Shown one piece after another: positions 42,016 through 53,418 of a stretch of 64,000 bases of DNA. A program made the translations under genes and the position numbers. Each line of letters starts with the position of its first letter. The first letter of the stretch is position 1. The notes below the pieces were generated by a model. That model was not told the DNA's origin and searched no databases. It worked only from the letters and a program-made list of their open reading frames with translations. Location: contig JAULSR010000002.1 of assembly GCA_030512295.1 (NCBI GenBank), positions 1,736,001 through 1,800,000 on the forward strand. Reading direction: 5' to 3'. Source of the stretch: Bombardia bombarda. Its lineage: Eukaryota > Ascomycota > Sordariomycetes > Sordariales > Lasiosphaeriaceae.

Positions 42016-42686
42016 ATCGGGCCCGGTTATGGTCTGCAGAGTGCGCGGCGGTGGTTTGTTGTTGTGGACACGTAAGAAAGTGTCGCAAATGGCGGTGGCG
42101 ACCTAATTTGCTGGTCACTTTTGGACCTGCGCGTGTGGGCCGTCGACGGGCGAATATCATTGGCTCTCGGATGAAACAAGAGACGTCACGTCTCACGTGG
42201 CCACGCACAATGCGTCGCGAGTTCCCCGCCAATCTCACGCGACTCTCTGAACGTCGCGAACATCGCGACTGCGTGTCGCTTTAGCACAGTGCGCCTCGGT
42301 ATCATCTGTGCGAACATTAACTGCCATTCGCAATCAGCCCGTAAACTCACAGGGCGCCTATCGAAGCTCACCAATAGCTCTCCACAGCCTCTTCTCGTCC
42401 ACTACGGGGTACGATGTGATGGAGTGGATGCCCGCTGTTCAATGGATCCCCATAACGTTTGCGAAATAATCGAATATATAAACATTCAGTCATCAAGACC
42501 CAAGGGTCTGTCGTCTTTTCTTCTTTTCAATCCCTATCCCGACTTCATTGCCTAGCCACGAAGAAAAACTGGCAATCTGGTTGGTGCCTTTTAGGAGAAC
42601 TGGAAAAGAGACAGCGCAGCAACCCTCCAAATATGCTTCACCCAACCTACCCGCCCGAGGAAAATAACGTCGCCGTTACTGTCCGG
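42016..42686. other. Spacer, JmjC gene promoter side
   Basis: About 670 bases between the JmjC-like start and the end of the AAA gene. There are no supported frames. Repeated CGTCGC/GCGAC motifs occur near 42185-42280. Confidence 0.45.
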
Positions 42687-45106
42687 TTACAGGTAAGAAC
42701 TTCGATTCTCCACCGCGCCGGCCCCGTGAAAATCCAAGTGGATGTCTTGCTTCGCCGTAATGGATGCCTTCAGGTGTTTCTCGCTCATTACTTCCTCCTC
42801 ATACTCGGCCATGGACTGAGCGAGGAATACAATATTCCTTATCTATGCGGACTGTTAGCGCGGCTCAAGCACAAAAAGCAGGTCTCTTACCTCTCGGCCA
42901 TTGATCTCATGTTTCGCCAGGCTGGCTATTACATCTCTGCTAAAAGCGGGACGTCCGTGTTTGGTCCGGACTTGGTCGACGAAGTACTTCCAAACAGCCA
43001 CGCGCGCCTCTAGCTTCAGCGGTTCGTACCTCGAGGCCAGATGCACCCGGCTGAGCACTGCCTCGTCAAATGCCTGCAGTCGGTTGGTGGTGAGAAACAG
43101 GATGCCATCGTAGTGTTCCAGCTCCCGCAAGAACACCGAGACCAGGGCATTGAGTTGCACGTTCTCTGAGCGCTGAGCCAGGAACACATCCGCTTCGTCG
43201 AGGAGCAAGAGGGCTTTCCAGCGGCTGGCGATCTTGAAGATGGTTTTCAAGATCGGTTCCACCTTCGTTGGCTCCACCCCAATCTGCCCAGCAGGGACCT
43301 ATTTAGTCAGCAAGAAACAGAAAAACGGTCAGGGAATACATACTGTGTACAGCGGAATTCGAGAGCTCTCTGCCAGTGTCTCTGCCGTCAGGGTCTTGCC
43401 CACGCCCGGCGGCCCACTATCACATGTCAGCGGCGGCTTTCGTTGGCTGGGGGCGAGACAACGCACTGGAGCAGGAAGTTGATTCCACGCCCTTTCCCCT
43501 GGACAAGGTCCTTAAAGCCATCTTCCGGAGTGCGTTGCAAGTACGTCTTGGTGAGGGCCAGAATTGGCATCTTCTGGCTCTCCGGAATTCTCACGTCGTC
43601 AAACGAAGACGGGTTCCATTCGACATCGCAGATGTTAGCAACGGCAAACTCAACTACGCCCAGTTAGCCAAGGACCGCCGCCGTGATGGGGGAGAGCCAC
43701 GAACGGAATATCTTGCCCGTTAGGCAGAAGCCCAATACAGTCGGGCTGCAGATCAGAAGCTCGTCGGCAGAAAGCCGGTTCGGGTCAAGATTGGCGGGCT
43801 TGATAGTAGCACACGGCCCAAGAACGGAATATCGTGGCCGGACTTTATGGACCCGCGGGTATGGGTAGTTGGGCTTGTTCTCCTGGAAGCCGATGGCGTC
43901 CACCATGACCCTGCCCTTGACTTGTCGGCGGACAATGTCACCCTCGTCGTCGATGTAAAACGCCTTGCCCTTATACTGTTGGTGGTGGATGCCCATCAAG
44001 GACGCGAACTTGCGGCCACATGCTATGAGCTGTCCTCTGACCTCAGCGGCTTCAGGATGGAACTGCAGAGGGTAGGTAGAGAGGCTCTCGATCCGCTTGG
44101 CTCCTCGGAAGTAATCGATCTCGATTCCTACAGTGGTTTCCCCGAGGACTGTGCCATCCGTGCCCAGGTAGCGGGCGTTGATGTGGAGGTACCTTGAACC
44201 ATCCCGCCTCTGCTTCTCTTCGCAGTGGTTGTAGAGGGTGCATCTGGGTGCGCTGGTGCCAGAACAGGTACTGTAAACCTCGGTGTTCGGCCGGAATAGA
44301 GCCCACAGTAGGTCGTACGTGATTTCCTGTCGTGTGAGAAGCTCGGCAAGGTGTTGCTGAATCGGGGTGTAGGTAGACCCGAGGTAGTCCACTAAGATTT
44401 CGAGATGCTCTGCAGCATTGGTGGCCGATGGATCAGTTGTTGCGCGCTGGTGGCATGACTCTAACTCCTTCCAGACGTGAAAGAGAACATGCCGTTCCAT
44501 CTGTGCAAGAGTTAGCAACACACACACTAGAACGTCCCGCAGCTCATACCGAAGGAGTGAGATCAGCCAGGGAGACACTGCGCATGTCTTGGCAGATATC
44601 ACGTAGAGCGTCGCGTATGAACGCAGATTTGATGTCGATGAACGACGTCGTTTCATGAGTATTTTTATCTGCAGTCATGTCAGTAACTGCAAGCTTGCCG
44701 GATAGTCGCCGTACCGATTCTGTCACGAACAACAAACAGGTATTGATCGAGTTCGTTGGAGTCTGAGCCGGACGACTCGGCAATCTTGTACTTGCCAGAT
44801 TGCTCGTTCCAGCTGCCACAGTTAGCCTCCACTTTGTGATTATCACATCGGCACTCACGTTTCATCCACACGCTTGTACTCCAGTTTCGATGCTCGTTCG
44901 GCCGGTTGCTGTTCCTTGCTTGGGGCTTTCTTCGATGCAGCCGAGGTGTTTGGTGCAGTCTTTGAAGTTATCAGTGCATCGACGGCCGCCACAAACTGAT
45001 TTACCAGGCCTGATACCCCATCCTGATCTGTGGAGCCAGGAACAGACGTAGAGGGAGCTCTCGCATCTGGGACGGTGTCTCGAGATAGCCCTTTCGCTAG
45101 GGCCAT
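42687..45106 (-). CDS. AAA+ ATPase with DUF7025-type N-terminal region
   Basis: Eight exons (45106..44859, 44812..44715, 44668..44550, 44500..43705, 43653..43467, 43416..43344, 43298..42891, 42842..42687) encode 694 aa. The N-terminal half includes 'TSFIDIKSAFIRDALRDIC' and a large beta-rich region, as in the fungal DUF7025-AAA family. The C-terminal AAA module has Walker A 'GPPGVGKT' (484-491), Walker B 'LLLLDEADVF' (DE at 541-542), sensor 'LFLTTNR' and 'INGREIRNIV'. Each join restores a conserved block. Two donors are weak (GTTCGT at 43704, GTGCGT at 43466). The long intron-containing structure with no frame break argues for a live gene. Its cellular target is unknown. Confidence 0.85.
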
Positions 45107-46194
45107 TGCGAGGGGCGGCTGATGTCCGATGGTGCTGTTGAGCGGAGCCGACTAACTGGACTGAGTCTCTGAGCTTACGGGAAAGTAAGAACTGATATGA
45201 AGCGGGTTTGCTGTGAAGGCAGCTAATGTCGGAATGGGAGTGCATTCTTTTATACATACCGTCCCCGTTGTTGACATACCAGAAAGGTGCGCAACCCCGA
45301 TACAGGTCGACATTTTAAGGCTTACCATCTGCAGAAAAGGTCTCGAGAGGCCAGCTGCATCGTGCTCAGAGGTTTGTGCACAAAAATGGATTAGAAATCG
45401 CAACATTCATGATATTCTGTGCCGCTGAGTTGGAATTTTGGTCAGTCCGTTACGTATGCAAATGTCATGTCCAACAATTGTTCGTGTAAACTAGGGCGGC
45501 ATGGTGAAGACTGACAGATCCAAGACTTGCATGGTGGGGCTGCCAGGCTGGCCAGTTTTTGTGGGGGTCATGTCAATCACTCATGCGTGTTTATCCCTGT
45601 CCCTGTCAAACACTGATCCGTGAGTACCCCTGTCATTCACAACGCCACCGCGGTGCAACATTCTCAGCCCGGCATCGTCTCTGCGGCTCATTCGTCAGGG
45701 GGGTGCAGACTGTCCACATCAAAGATGCCGGGGACTTGTGTTGAGTGCAATGCAGAAATCTGCATTCTGCGGTCGAAGATTTGCAATGCGCGACGTGGAA
45801 GCTCCGCTTTTGCGTCGACAAGAAGTTAACTTTCCCAATCAGAGAGGCTTTAGATCTTAAGGGGGCAACCCCACCAAGCATCAACTCGAAACTGCAGTCT
45901 CAGGATTCACAACACAGACCTGCACGTCACATAGAACCGCTGTGATGGGGTGATGAAAGAGATATATGAAGTTTTACTTCCAGAAATACCTAATATCATC
46001 CCAAAGAAAGATCAGTGATGGGCGTGAGTCAAATCCATCCCCTAGGTCGGGCACCGAAGACCATGTTGACGTCGAATAATGAAAGCTCGAATTATATGCT
46101 CTATTATAAAGAGTTAGTTGCTCGAGTCAATATTAGATGTCAAGAGTAGAGCATCGTAATAGAAGTATGAACTTAAAAGAACTCAACTCTCACA
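45107..46194. other. Spacer with no supported gene
   Basis: About 1.1 kb upstream of the AAA gene. A near-repeat of CCTGTCCCTGTCA / CCCCTGTCATTCAC lies around 45590-45640. Short frames on both strands lack any protein feature. Confidence 0.45.
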
Positions 46195-46278
46195 TCAAAC
46201 TTTGCCCGAGCCCTTGCAAGTGGTGCAAATGAAGCCACCCGAAGTACCATTACCCTCACATTCTTCACACTTAGCCAT
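46195..46278 (-). CDS. 27-aa DnaJ-type zinc-motif microprotein
   Basis: An ATG at 46278 opens a 27-codon frame ending TGA at 46195. It holds two exact CxxCxGxG motifs, C-E-E-C-E-G-N-G and C-T-T-C-K-G-S-G, 11 residues apart, as in one zinc-binding site of the DnaJ cysteine-rich domain. Four cysteines in such order within 27 residues are unlikely by chance. It could bind one zinc ion as a stand-alone mini-domain. It is isolated, not part of a longer DnaJ frame on either side. Confidence 0.55.
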   Translation of the reverse strand: MAKCEECEGNGTSGGFICTTCKGSGKV

Positions 46279-46590
46279 CTTTGCACGCAAAGTGATGACT
46301 ACTTAAATGACGATGGCCGAGACGAATTGGGCGAGCTGCGAAGGTAGTTCAGCTTGGTGAGATTTGTACGTGAGAAATGGCTCAGATGCCACAACAGACA
46401 TGGGTTGTCGGGCCTTTATCTGCGACGCCACGTCATTCGGTTAATGCCGGCCAAACTTTTGCCGCCCGCGGGTTCGCCTCCAGCCAATCGCAACTAATTA
46501 TTCCATCCGCAGGCTGGGGCGCGCGGGTAAATGCTCTTTTAGCTTGGGAACTGATGGTGCCGACCCTTTTACTCATTCAGTCTTACAACC

Positions 46591-46824
46591 ATGTCGGACG
46601 AGCACATGCGACAGCTACAATGCCAGACTTGCTTTGCGCATTTCCCGACAAACCAGGAATTGTTCGGGCATATCGAAGAATACAGAGTCAGTAGCCCTCG
46701 ACTGTCCTATCCACCCGCTAACCGTCCAGTCCCGAGAGCGCCTGCTTGTTGCTGAACTAGAGCGGTGCCGGATGCACATCGCCCAGCTGGATGATCCTAG
46801 TGGTGGAAGCGATAGCAGCAATAG

Positions 46825-46858
<34 letters not shown>

Positions 46859-47820
46859 AATAACGACGGTCCAAGGCAGAATGGTGAATCAATTTCGGAC
46901 AGTAGGCTCAACTGCCCCTATCGTAGTCGTGGGTGCAGGCGGAGGAAGCCATTTACAACGCGTCCAAACCTTATACGTCATGTTCAGACGCGTATGCTTC
47001 CCATCTTACCCATTGCAAAAGTCTCGCTAAGCTACTCATAGACCTCAAATGCTACGAGCCATGTCCGTTTTGTCAAGAGATCGTCACAGGGGTGCGCCGA
47101 TTCATGACCCACGATTGCAAAGCCACGCCAGATGAGCCGAAGGATACTTATTTGCAGCGACGGATCACAACCCTCAACGGAGCGGTCAGCAAGAAGATAG
47201 ATCGGTTAGAAAGCCGCCGAGATAAGACAAGGAAGCGGAGGCGCGGGGCCCCTGATTCTGATTCAAATCGGCCACGGAAAATGGCCAAGTCGACACGGGA
47301 CGTCTTGCCGACCAACGTAGCTTTGCGATCCGATCTCTACGTCGATTGTTCTGGGGGGGGAAATGCCGAGACGATGCGTTCCCTTGATGGGAGGGAGATT
47401 GCTGCTTCAGATCAGTGGAACCTTCCCGAGGCGGTTGCCATTATGCCCTCAGATCCCACCAACTTGGCTACGCCGGTGAAGATAACTTCCGGAGAGGGCG
47501 GGGATAACAGGGCGCCGGCGTTTACCGAGTTAGATATGGCTGTGAACAGTGGCGCGTGGACACTTGCCGAGACGGGGGCAACGGCGTCTGACAACCGTGG
47601 GATAAACACTGGTATGCTCGGCGATCCTGAATTTTCCGAGACGGTGATATCCTCAAAGAGTGGCGGGTGGGCGTTTGCTGAGACAGCCCCGGCTATGCAT
47701 GCAAATGATAGCGGATGGGCATTTGCTGAGGCGGTGAACCATGAAGGTTGGGCATTTGCTGAGACGGCCACAGCGCACATGGACGACGGCGGGTGGGCAT
47801 TTGCCGAGAGACTTCTGTAA
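46591..47820 (+). CDS. Zinc-finger protein with C-terminal WAFAE repeats
   Basis: Exons 46591..46686, 46730..46991 and 47042..47820 give 378 aa. The first exon encodes a C2H2-like finger start ('LQCQTCFAHFPTNQELFGHI'). Exons 2-3 encode an acidic Asp/Gly linker (about 55-75) and a second Cys/His cluster ('CPYRSRGCRRRKPFTTRPNLIRHVQTH' joined to 'LKCYEPCPFCQEIVTGVRRFMTHDC'). The GTATGC / CATAG intron creates the His. A basic patch ('KTRKRRR') could be a nuclear signal. The last 120 residues contain repeated 'GWAFAE' (four exact or near copies plus an older 'AWTLAE'). It resembles fungal zinc-finger regulators, but I do not recognise the repeat domain. Confidence 0.75.
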
Positions 47821-47923
47821 TTTCTACAAATCGCGGTAACGTGTCAGAACACGGGCTGGCATTCTAGCTACTATTCAGTGACCCTTGTGTTCCTGGGAAC
47901 CCATCATCCGCTGAAGCGTTTGC

Positions 47924-48695
47924 CTACTTTGTTTCATCTTTAATTGTGAAGTGTACACCCATTTTCTCGCTCTGCAACTCAGCAACCATTTGGACTGCAC
48001 TCTTCGGTAGAACCATCCTCGGCCACCTTTTTAGCTCCTTCTCTATATCGGTCAGATCATCCCCCACAACAAACCCACATGTTACGGGAGATCCATGTGG
48101 CATTTCCAAGGCAAGCCGAGCATTTAGGATGGCTCTAGAAAACATATCAGAAGATATAACCCAAAAGCAAGATCGACGACTCACAGTCCACCGTCCGTGA
48201 AAAGCTTCTCTTCTCCTACAATTCCTGCTCGTTCGAGAGCAGCAGGTGGCACCTCCCACATGCGATTTGCTGCTCGAACACTGTCCAAAGGGATGAGGTG
48301 CGAACCGGGGAAATACTTCGCCCGTGAATCCTTGCTCCAGAGGTGTATGAGTAGGATCCCAGGATGCTCACCCCCCTGCCTTAGTTGGAAGATGTGGCCT
48401 TCGTCCTGGGCGATTCTCCGATAGAAACCTAGACGGCTATATTTATAGGGCTCAAGAGCAGCCCGGACATGCTGCCGACATTAGCAAATAGATACATATG
48501 ACGGGGAGTCAAACCAACCGCGTTTTCTAGGATGTTGAGTTTGCAGAATTCCCAACCAGCTTCCAGTGTCGATGTGAACTGAGAATCATTTCGCTCCATC
48601 TCAGATATTTGTGACCCCACCACCGGGTCCTGTATGCAGTAGAACCCCTCTACTGCCAGCGCTTTCCCGTCCGCGATAGAGACTGTGGTCGACAT
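47924..48695 (-). pseudogene. Conserved hypothetical gene broken by an 11-bp insertion
   Basis: From 48695 the frame reads 'MSTTVSIADGKALAVEGFYCIQDPVVGSQISEMERNDSQF ... RHMYLFANV'. It then meets a small duplication (ATGTC-GGCAGC-ATGTC, about 48468-48486), after which the protein continues in another frame: 'VRAALEPYKYSRLGFYRRIAQDEGH ... EKLFTDGGL'. A normal 50-nt intron (48184..48135) leads to 'AILNARLALEMPHGSPVTCGFVVGDDL ... TIKDETK' and stop at 47924. Removing 11 bases would restore one frame, so this is probably a recently inactivated gene. The family is not recognised. Confidence 0.6.
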
Positions 48696-49759
48696 TTTTT
48701 CGCGATAGGCGGTTACTTCTGAGACGTCGTGCAGGCTTAAGCATCATATACTCTTTTCTTTTTGAGCCACCTCAGATCCGGATGGGAATGCCGATCTCGG
48801 TGATGGTCTGTGATAGACACTCACGTCTCAGTTTCGCAAATGATTTCACTCGCCCATCTGAATTTCCGCCTAACGTCACGTGGATCCTGAGCCCCGCAGC
48901 AGCGCCCCACATATTGAGGGGGCAGACTCTGAGCTCACAGGGCGAGGTAATGCGTCATTTCCCCTCAGGCTAGGGCGGCGTTGAGAAAAAAGGGCGCTTG
49001 CCAGGCCGCAATCCAAATTGGATATACTCCCTAGTATTCTCACCTCTCATCTGCGGTCATGGCCAATACCCAACCCCGACGTGGATTATTTCCCGGTTCT
49101 TTTGAGAGCCTCAAAGCCTACATAGCCTCTGACGATGGATGCTGCAAGACGCACAAGTGTCGCTAAGCTCAAAACTTAATAGCCTGTGCGGACATGTGCG
49201 CCGGGGAGTTGAATCGATTCTCCCAGTTGAATGCGCGATACCTGTACAGGGGTATTCACTAAATGGTGATTTCCATGTGGATAGCTGGACAGGGGTATTC
49301 ACGAAAAGGTGATCTCCTGCGGCTGGCTGATCGTTGGGTTCAACCCATTACCAAGCCGAAGCGGGAACAAGGTCTTGGCAAACAGGGTTGCCGCTCCTGA
49401 GGTCACGGATTCAACACGGATCTGCCAGCGTGGAAAACCCGACATGACCGCTAAAATGTCCGACCAGTTGGCCACGGTGACTTGCTTGCTGCTGACCATA
49501 CTTGGGGTGCTCGGTTTCTTGGGTACTTTGGGACTTGGTAATTGCACGCTGGGGCTGCAGTGAGTCGTGGGCTGGCTACGCGCTGCAGGGAACCGTGTTG
49601 GCCAATGAGCCGATATCGGGGCCACCAATGTTGAGGACCTGGTGATCCGTACTCCTTTCTTGCTTCAAGATTGTTACTGTTTGCCTGCTATCTGGTTTCC
49701 TATCTAGCGACATCTCTGCGCAGCTCTCCCTCGGATGGTCTCGCTCCTCCGGTGACTTC
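48696..49759. other. Spacer with a short direct repeat
   Basis: No supported gene. GGACAGGGGTATTCACGAAAAGG-type sequence occurs twice (about 49246-49272 and 49289-49315, 43 bp apart). Confidence 0.5.
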
Positions 49760-50515
49760 TTATTGTGCTGAGGACGGCGCGAGAATCTCACAGAGTGTAT
49801 CGTAGAAACGCTTGACATCCCACCGGCTGTAGCGCTCGAGTGTGTGGTGGTCTTTCTCGAGGAAGCCAAAGCCATACTTGAAAATCTCAGCTGTCAGGGC
49901 ACCCTTCCAATCCGGGTTTGTCACCAGCTGCTTCCTCTCCATTTTCCTTTTCAGCAACTCTTCCTCATCCTGAAATGCTCTGTCAAGCGGCCGCCACTCA
50001 GCGATCTCAGATAAAACCATCATCAAAGACCAAGCCTGGTAGAACCAAAGAGACTTGCCTGCCTGGTATTCGGGATGTCGGTATATGTCGGTGGACGGCG
50101 GGCGCGCCCAATCGAGGACGTAAGGCTTGGTGAGGTCTGGCTTCTCGGCATTACCGAAGAAGACGAAACTCTCGGTACGTAAACCTGGGTGAGGGAGCTG
50201 AAAGTGCACATGGAGAGATCGGACTTGTGTCGCGATAATCCTGCTGAGAGCGCGCCTGTCCTCGCCGGAGGGCTTTTGAACCCTGAGTAGCACATCGCGG
50301 AGATCCGCAGGCTGCTGAGAGCACTGGTACATGAGTGCGGTCCTAGGTCCTTCGCGGAAGATGCCATGGATCTTCAACGTGTGAATCTCTTCCAGCCGGT
50401 TTCCGCCGGTGGGGATTCTTTCCTCGACGTCGTTAAGGTATGAACGGAAGGCCTTTGGCTCCACCGTCGTCCACTCGAGCAGCCCGACAGCGGGTTGTCC
50501 CCCTTTTGAAGCCAC
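49760..50515 (-). pseudogene. Kinase-like C-terminal part of a HeLo/prion-type protein
   Basis: The frame ('...LLRVQKPSGEDRRALSRIIATQVRSLHVHFQLPHPGLRTESFVFFGN ... LDWARPPSTDIYRHPEYQ ... LWFYQAWSLMMVLSEIAEWRPLD ... WDVKRFYDTLCEIL') matches the degenerate kinase-like region at the end of fungal proteins with an N-terminal HeLo (prion-inhibition-and-propagation) domain. Here the first codon is GTG, no upstream ATG in frame has family support, and the HeLo domain is absent. It looks 5'-truncated. Such proteins act in incompatibility-type cell death. Confidence 0.6.
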
Positions 50516-51092
50516 GTGCCCATGCTCCGTCCACCCGGACCTTCTGGGTTCGATTCGACGTTGTCTATGTGGCCCGGCATCTTGCTTCTGCCCCGCCTAT
50601 GGAAGTTAGCATGGAAGTTTTCAGGGCATCGTGGAGTGGCAGACCTGGAAAGAGTTTCAGAGATTTGGGGAGGAAGGTATGTATTCCCTGATCGCCCTTG
50701 GTGGTTCCGCTCGGAACTTATATTTCATCTGCGGCACCAGTGAGTATGGCGGTACCTCCCCTTGCAGCGCTACGCGTCATCCAGAACCAATGACGAGTTA
50801 CATCTCGAGGACTCTGTGACTCACAAGAAACCAGCGCGGGGCGGGACGGATAACCCGGCCCGGAGAGCTAGCCGCCTAGCCCAGCCGCCCGCAGCCCGGA
50901 GCGAAAGCCTGAGATCCAGTCATCGGAAATAGGATGTCTCACCGTTCGGATCTGAGAAAACGATTGGATGTAGATAATGCACTACGCTTGGTTGCCTGGT
51001 GCATGACCACATGTTCCGACCTGGCCACCCACCTCTTGAGCGAAGCCGACCACCTTGACCCCGCCCTTCAGTGCGGGAAGCGTTGACTTGTG
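50516..51092. other. Spacer
   Basis: GC-rich spacer between the truncated kinase-like gene and the 3' end of the FHA kinase. No further HeLo-type sequence is visible upstream of the truncated gene. Confidence 0.45.
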
Positions 51093-53097
51093 TCAAATTC
51101 CCAATGCACGTAACTCCTGTGCCTTGTATATGCTTCTCGATTTTGGTCGCCCCTTTCCGCTTGAGGGTGTTCGTTTTGGTACCCGTGCGGGTCGAGACGG
51201 CCCACTCTGTGACGACCCACGCCTGTGACCTTTCCTTTCATGTGCAGACTTTGAGGACTTGACAGACCCTCCACGCGCTCTTGGCTGCACCGGTCGATTG
51301 AGAGGCGCCTTTGGTGATTGGATTGGCCCTGGGTTTGGCTGCGGCGGTATACGCTCATTCTGCTGCGTAGGCTGAGAGACTCCATGGATAGTCGCTGTGG
51401 CTATTCTTTGAGTCCAATCCATGGCCGTAGGTGCCGCCGGGTATATCACTGTCGCCCCGTTCGCCTCGTCTGCAGGTGGCGACACTCCCAAGCTCGTCCA
51501 GGTGGCATCAGTTTGCGGATTTCGTAATGGGGCGTGAGTTGGCTGGAAAGAGAGTTGATTGAGAAGCTCGCGAGCCGTTGGGCGCTCGTAAGGGTCCATT
51601 GCAAGCATAGATTTGTAGTCGGGTGCGTACTGCCCTAAAAGTGTCCAGAGTTCTTGGTACCACTCCTGCCAGTCCCATATCGCCCGCTCCCCTTCTTCGT
51701 TTGGGAGTCCCACCAAACACTCCACCACGGTCACACCAAGCGAGTATATATCGACCTTAGGCGTCTGCTCAAGTCTCCGCCAGACCTCAGGCGCCGCGTA
51801 CCACGGAGTTCCGATCAGAGTCTTTGACGTGTCGACGACCTTTGCGATGCCGAAGTCCGTCAGGAGGAACTTTCCGCCTCGGCTGCCTTCGTATAGAATA
51901 TTCGCAGGCTTAATATCTCGATGAATCATAGGAGGGTCGTGCGTGTGTACATAATCGAGGGCTCCCGAGATCTGAGAGAGCATCCTGTCGGTCATATCCA
52001 TCACCGCTTGTGGACCTTCAGGTCTATATTGCCTTATCAGGTCGTGAAGGCTGCCATTGAAGATAGGCATGAAAAGCTCGATGTTCTGACTCTTGAATCC
52101 CTGGCAGTGTATGTATGGTACGATATGGTCCTAATACAATTGTGAGTAGGATGAAAGCGGACGAGCAGAAAGCGGATAAGCAGAAAGAGGAGCTTACATG
52201 CTCGAGTTGCCGAACTAAATTTACTTCCATTTCAACCTTTGCCCTGAAGTCCTTCTCCGAATATATGTTCAAGTCTGGTACCTCGGCCTTCACAGCGATA
52301 ATTTTGCAGGCGTGGTGGTTGCCATTATACATGTCGACCACCTTGTGCACATCGCCCTGTCCGCCTCTTCCCAGTGGCCTCAGCTTTGTAAATCGGATCA
52401 CATCGTTCGCTTCAGGCTCGAGTGGGGTTCGGAACCGAGTGTTGTGGGGGTTGTAGGTGATCGTCGACGCAGTTTGGTAGGTGGTTGTTATCGCTTCAGA
52501 TCGGAGAGACTGTAAGCCCAGCGTTATGAGCCGCTCCAGAGTCCCCTCGACCGTTCGCTCGGGGTCGGGTTGGTGGGCAAAGGCAAGCTTCTGCTTGGTG
52601 AGACTTTCCTCATCTTGACCCTGCGTTCTTGGCGGTATAAGCTGGAACTCGGCCGTGCCGATTTCGAGGATCAATTTGCGGTTGGGGTCGGAGGTAAGTA
52701 CCACGACGCATTGCCGAGGAGACTTCCATATTTGCTCGAGGCGCGGCGGTTTCTTCGTAATTTTGTCTAGGACGACGTGGTAGAGCTGCGTATCGTTCTT
52801 CACCGATGTATCGTGGAGGAGGAGCTCGCCGGTTTCCTTGTTGAAATCGAAATAGCACTGGTCGTTTCTTGAAAAGTGAGGGCCGAGGATCACGTCGTTG
52901 TGGTCACGCCTGCCGAAGGTGACGAGGTAAGGCGGTGTTTTGATTTGTTGGTCTAGCCCAATCCGCAAGCATGGTACAGTTGCGATGTGGGGGGCAACGC
53001 ATCTTCGATTGCCGTTGGCGGGGTCGCGAACAACCTCCGTAGCACGTTTGTTGTTGTTATAAGGGACAAGGTAGAAAACTGTCCCGGGAACGTCCAT
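51093..53097 (-). CDS. FHA-domain serine/threonine protein kinase
   Basis: Exons 53097..52198 and 52130..51093 give 645 aa. An N-terminal FHA-like domain (about 55-125: 'VTFGRRDHNDVILG ... LLLHDTSVKNDT') is followed by a kinase domain. The glycine loop is 'LGRGGQGDV', the catalytic loop 'IHRDIKPAN' (Asp372), DFG at 392-394, and the activation segment ends 'GTPWYAAPE'. The tail is Pro/Ser/Arg-rich. FHA plus kinase resembles Rad53/Cds1-type or related fungal kinases, though the sequence is divergent and lies in accessory DNA. The 67-nt intron (GTAAGC donor, ATTAG acceptor) joins 'RQLEH' to 'DHIVPYIHC'. It is divergent from the 605-aa gene at 53419. Confidence 0.87.
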
Positions 53098-53418
53098 CTT
53101 TGGAAAACATGTTGGGTAAAGGAAGGAGCCAGGATCACACTGACATGGAAGGGATGCAGCTTGTTTATCAGGGGCGAGCGGCGACAGTGAGGCAATGTGG
53201 GGAAGCGCCCTGGTGATTGGCGCAGAGACCGGCGCTAAAACGAGCGCGAACGGGTGCCGTGGGGGCTAAACCTAAAAATATTCCCCACCCAAGCACAGGC
53301 GACATTTATTTCCCCTTCCATTGCCGACTGACTTCGAGCGTCCACATCAATTGTTCTTCAAACATACATCTTCGCTCATCTTCGCCCATCTTCGCCCATC
53401 TTCCCCTATCGATTCCAG
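53098..53418. promoter_or_regulatory. Bidirectional promoter, FHA kinase / 605-aa gene
   Basis: Only 321 bases separate two divergent start codons, so both genes probably share regulatory sequence. The region ends with three CTTCGCYCATCTTC-type tandem repeats (about 53370-53405) just before the rightward ATG. No TATA box is evident. Confidence 0.5.
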
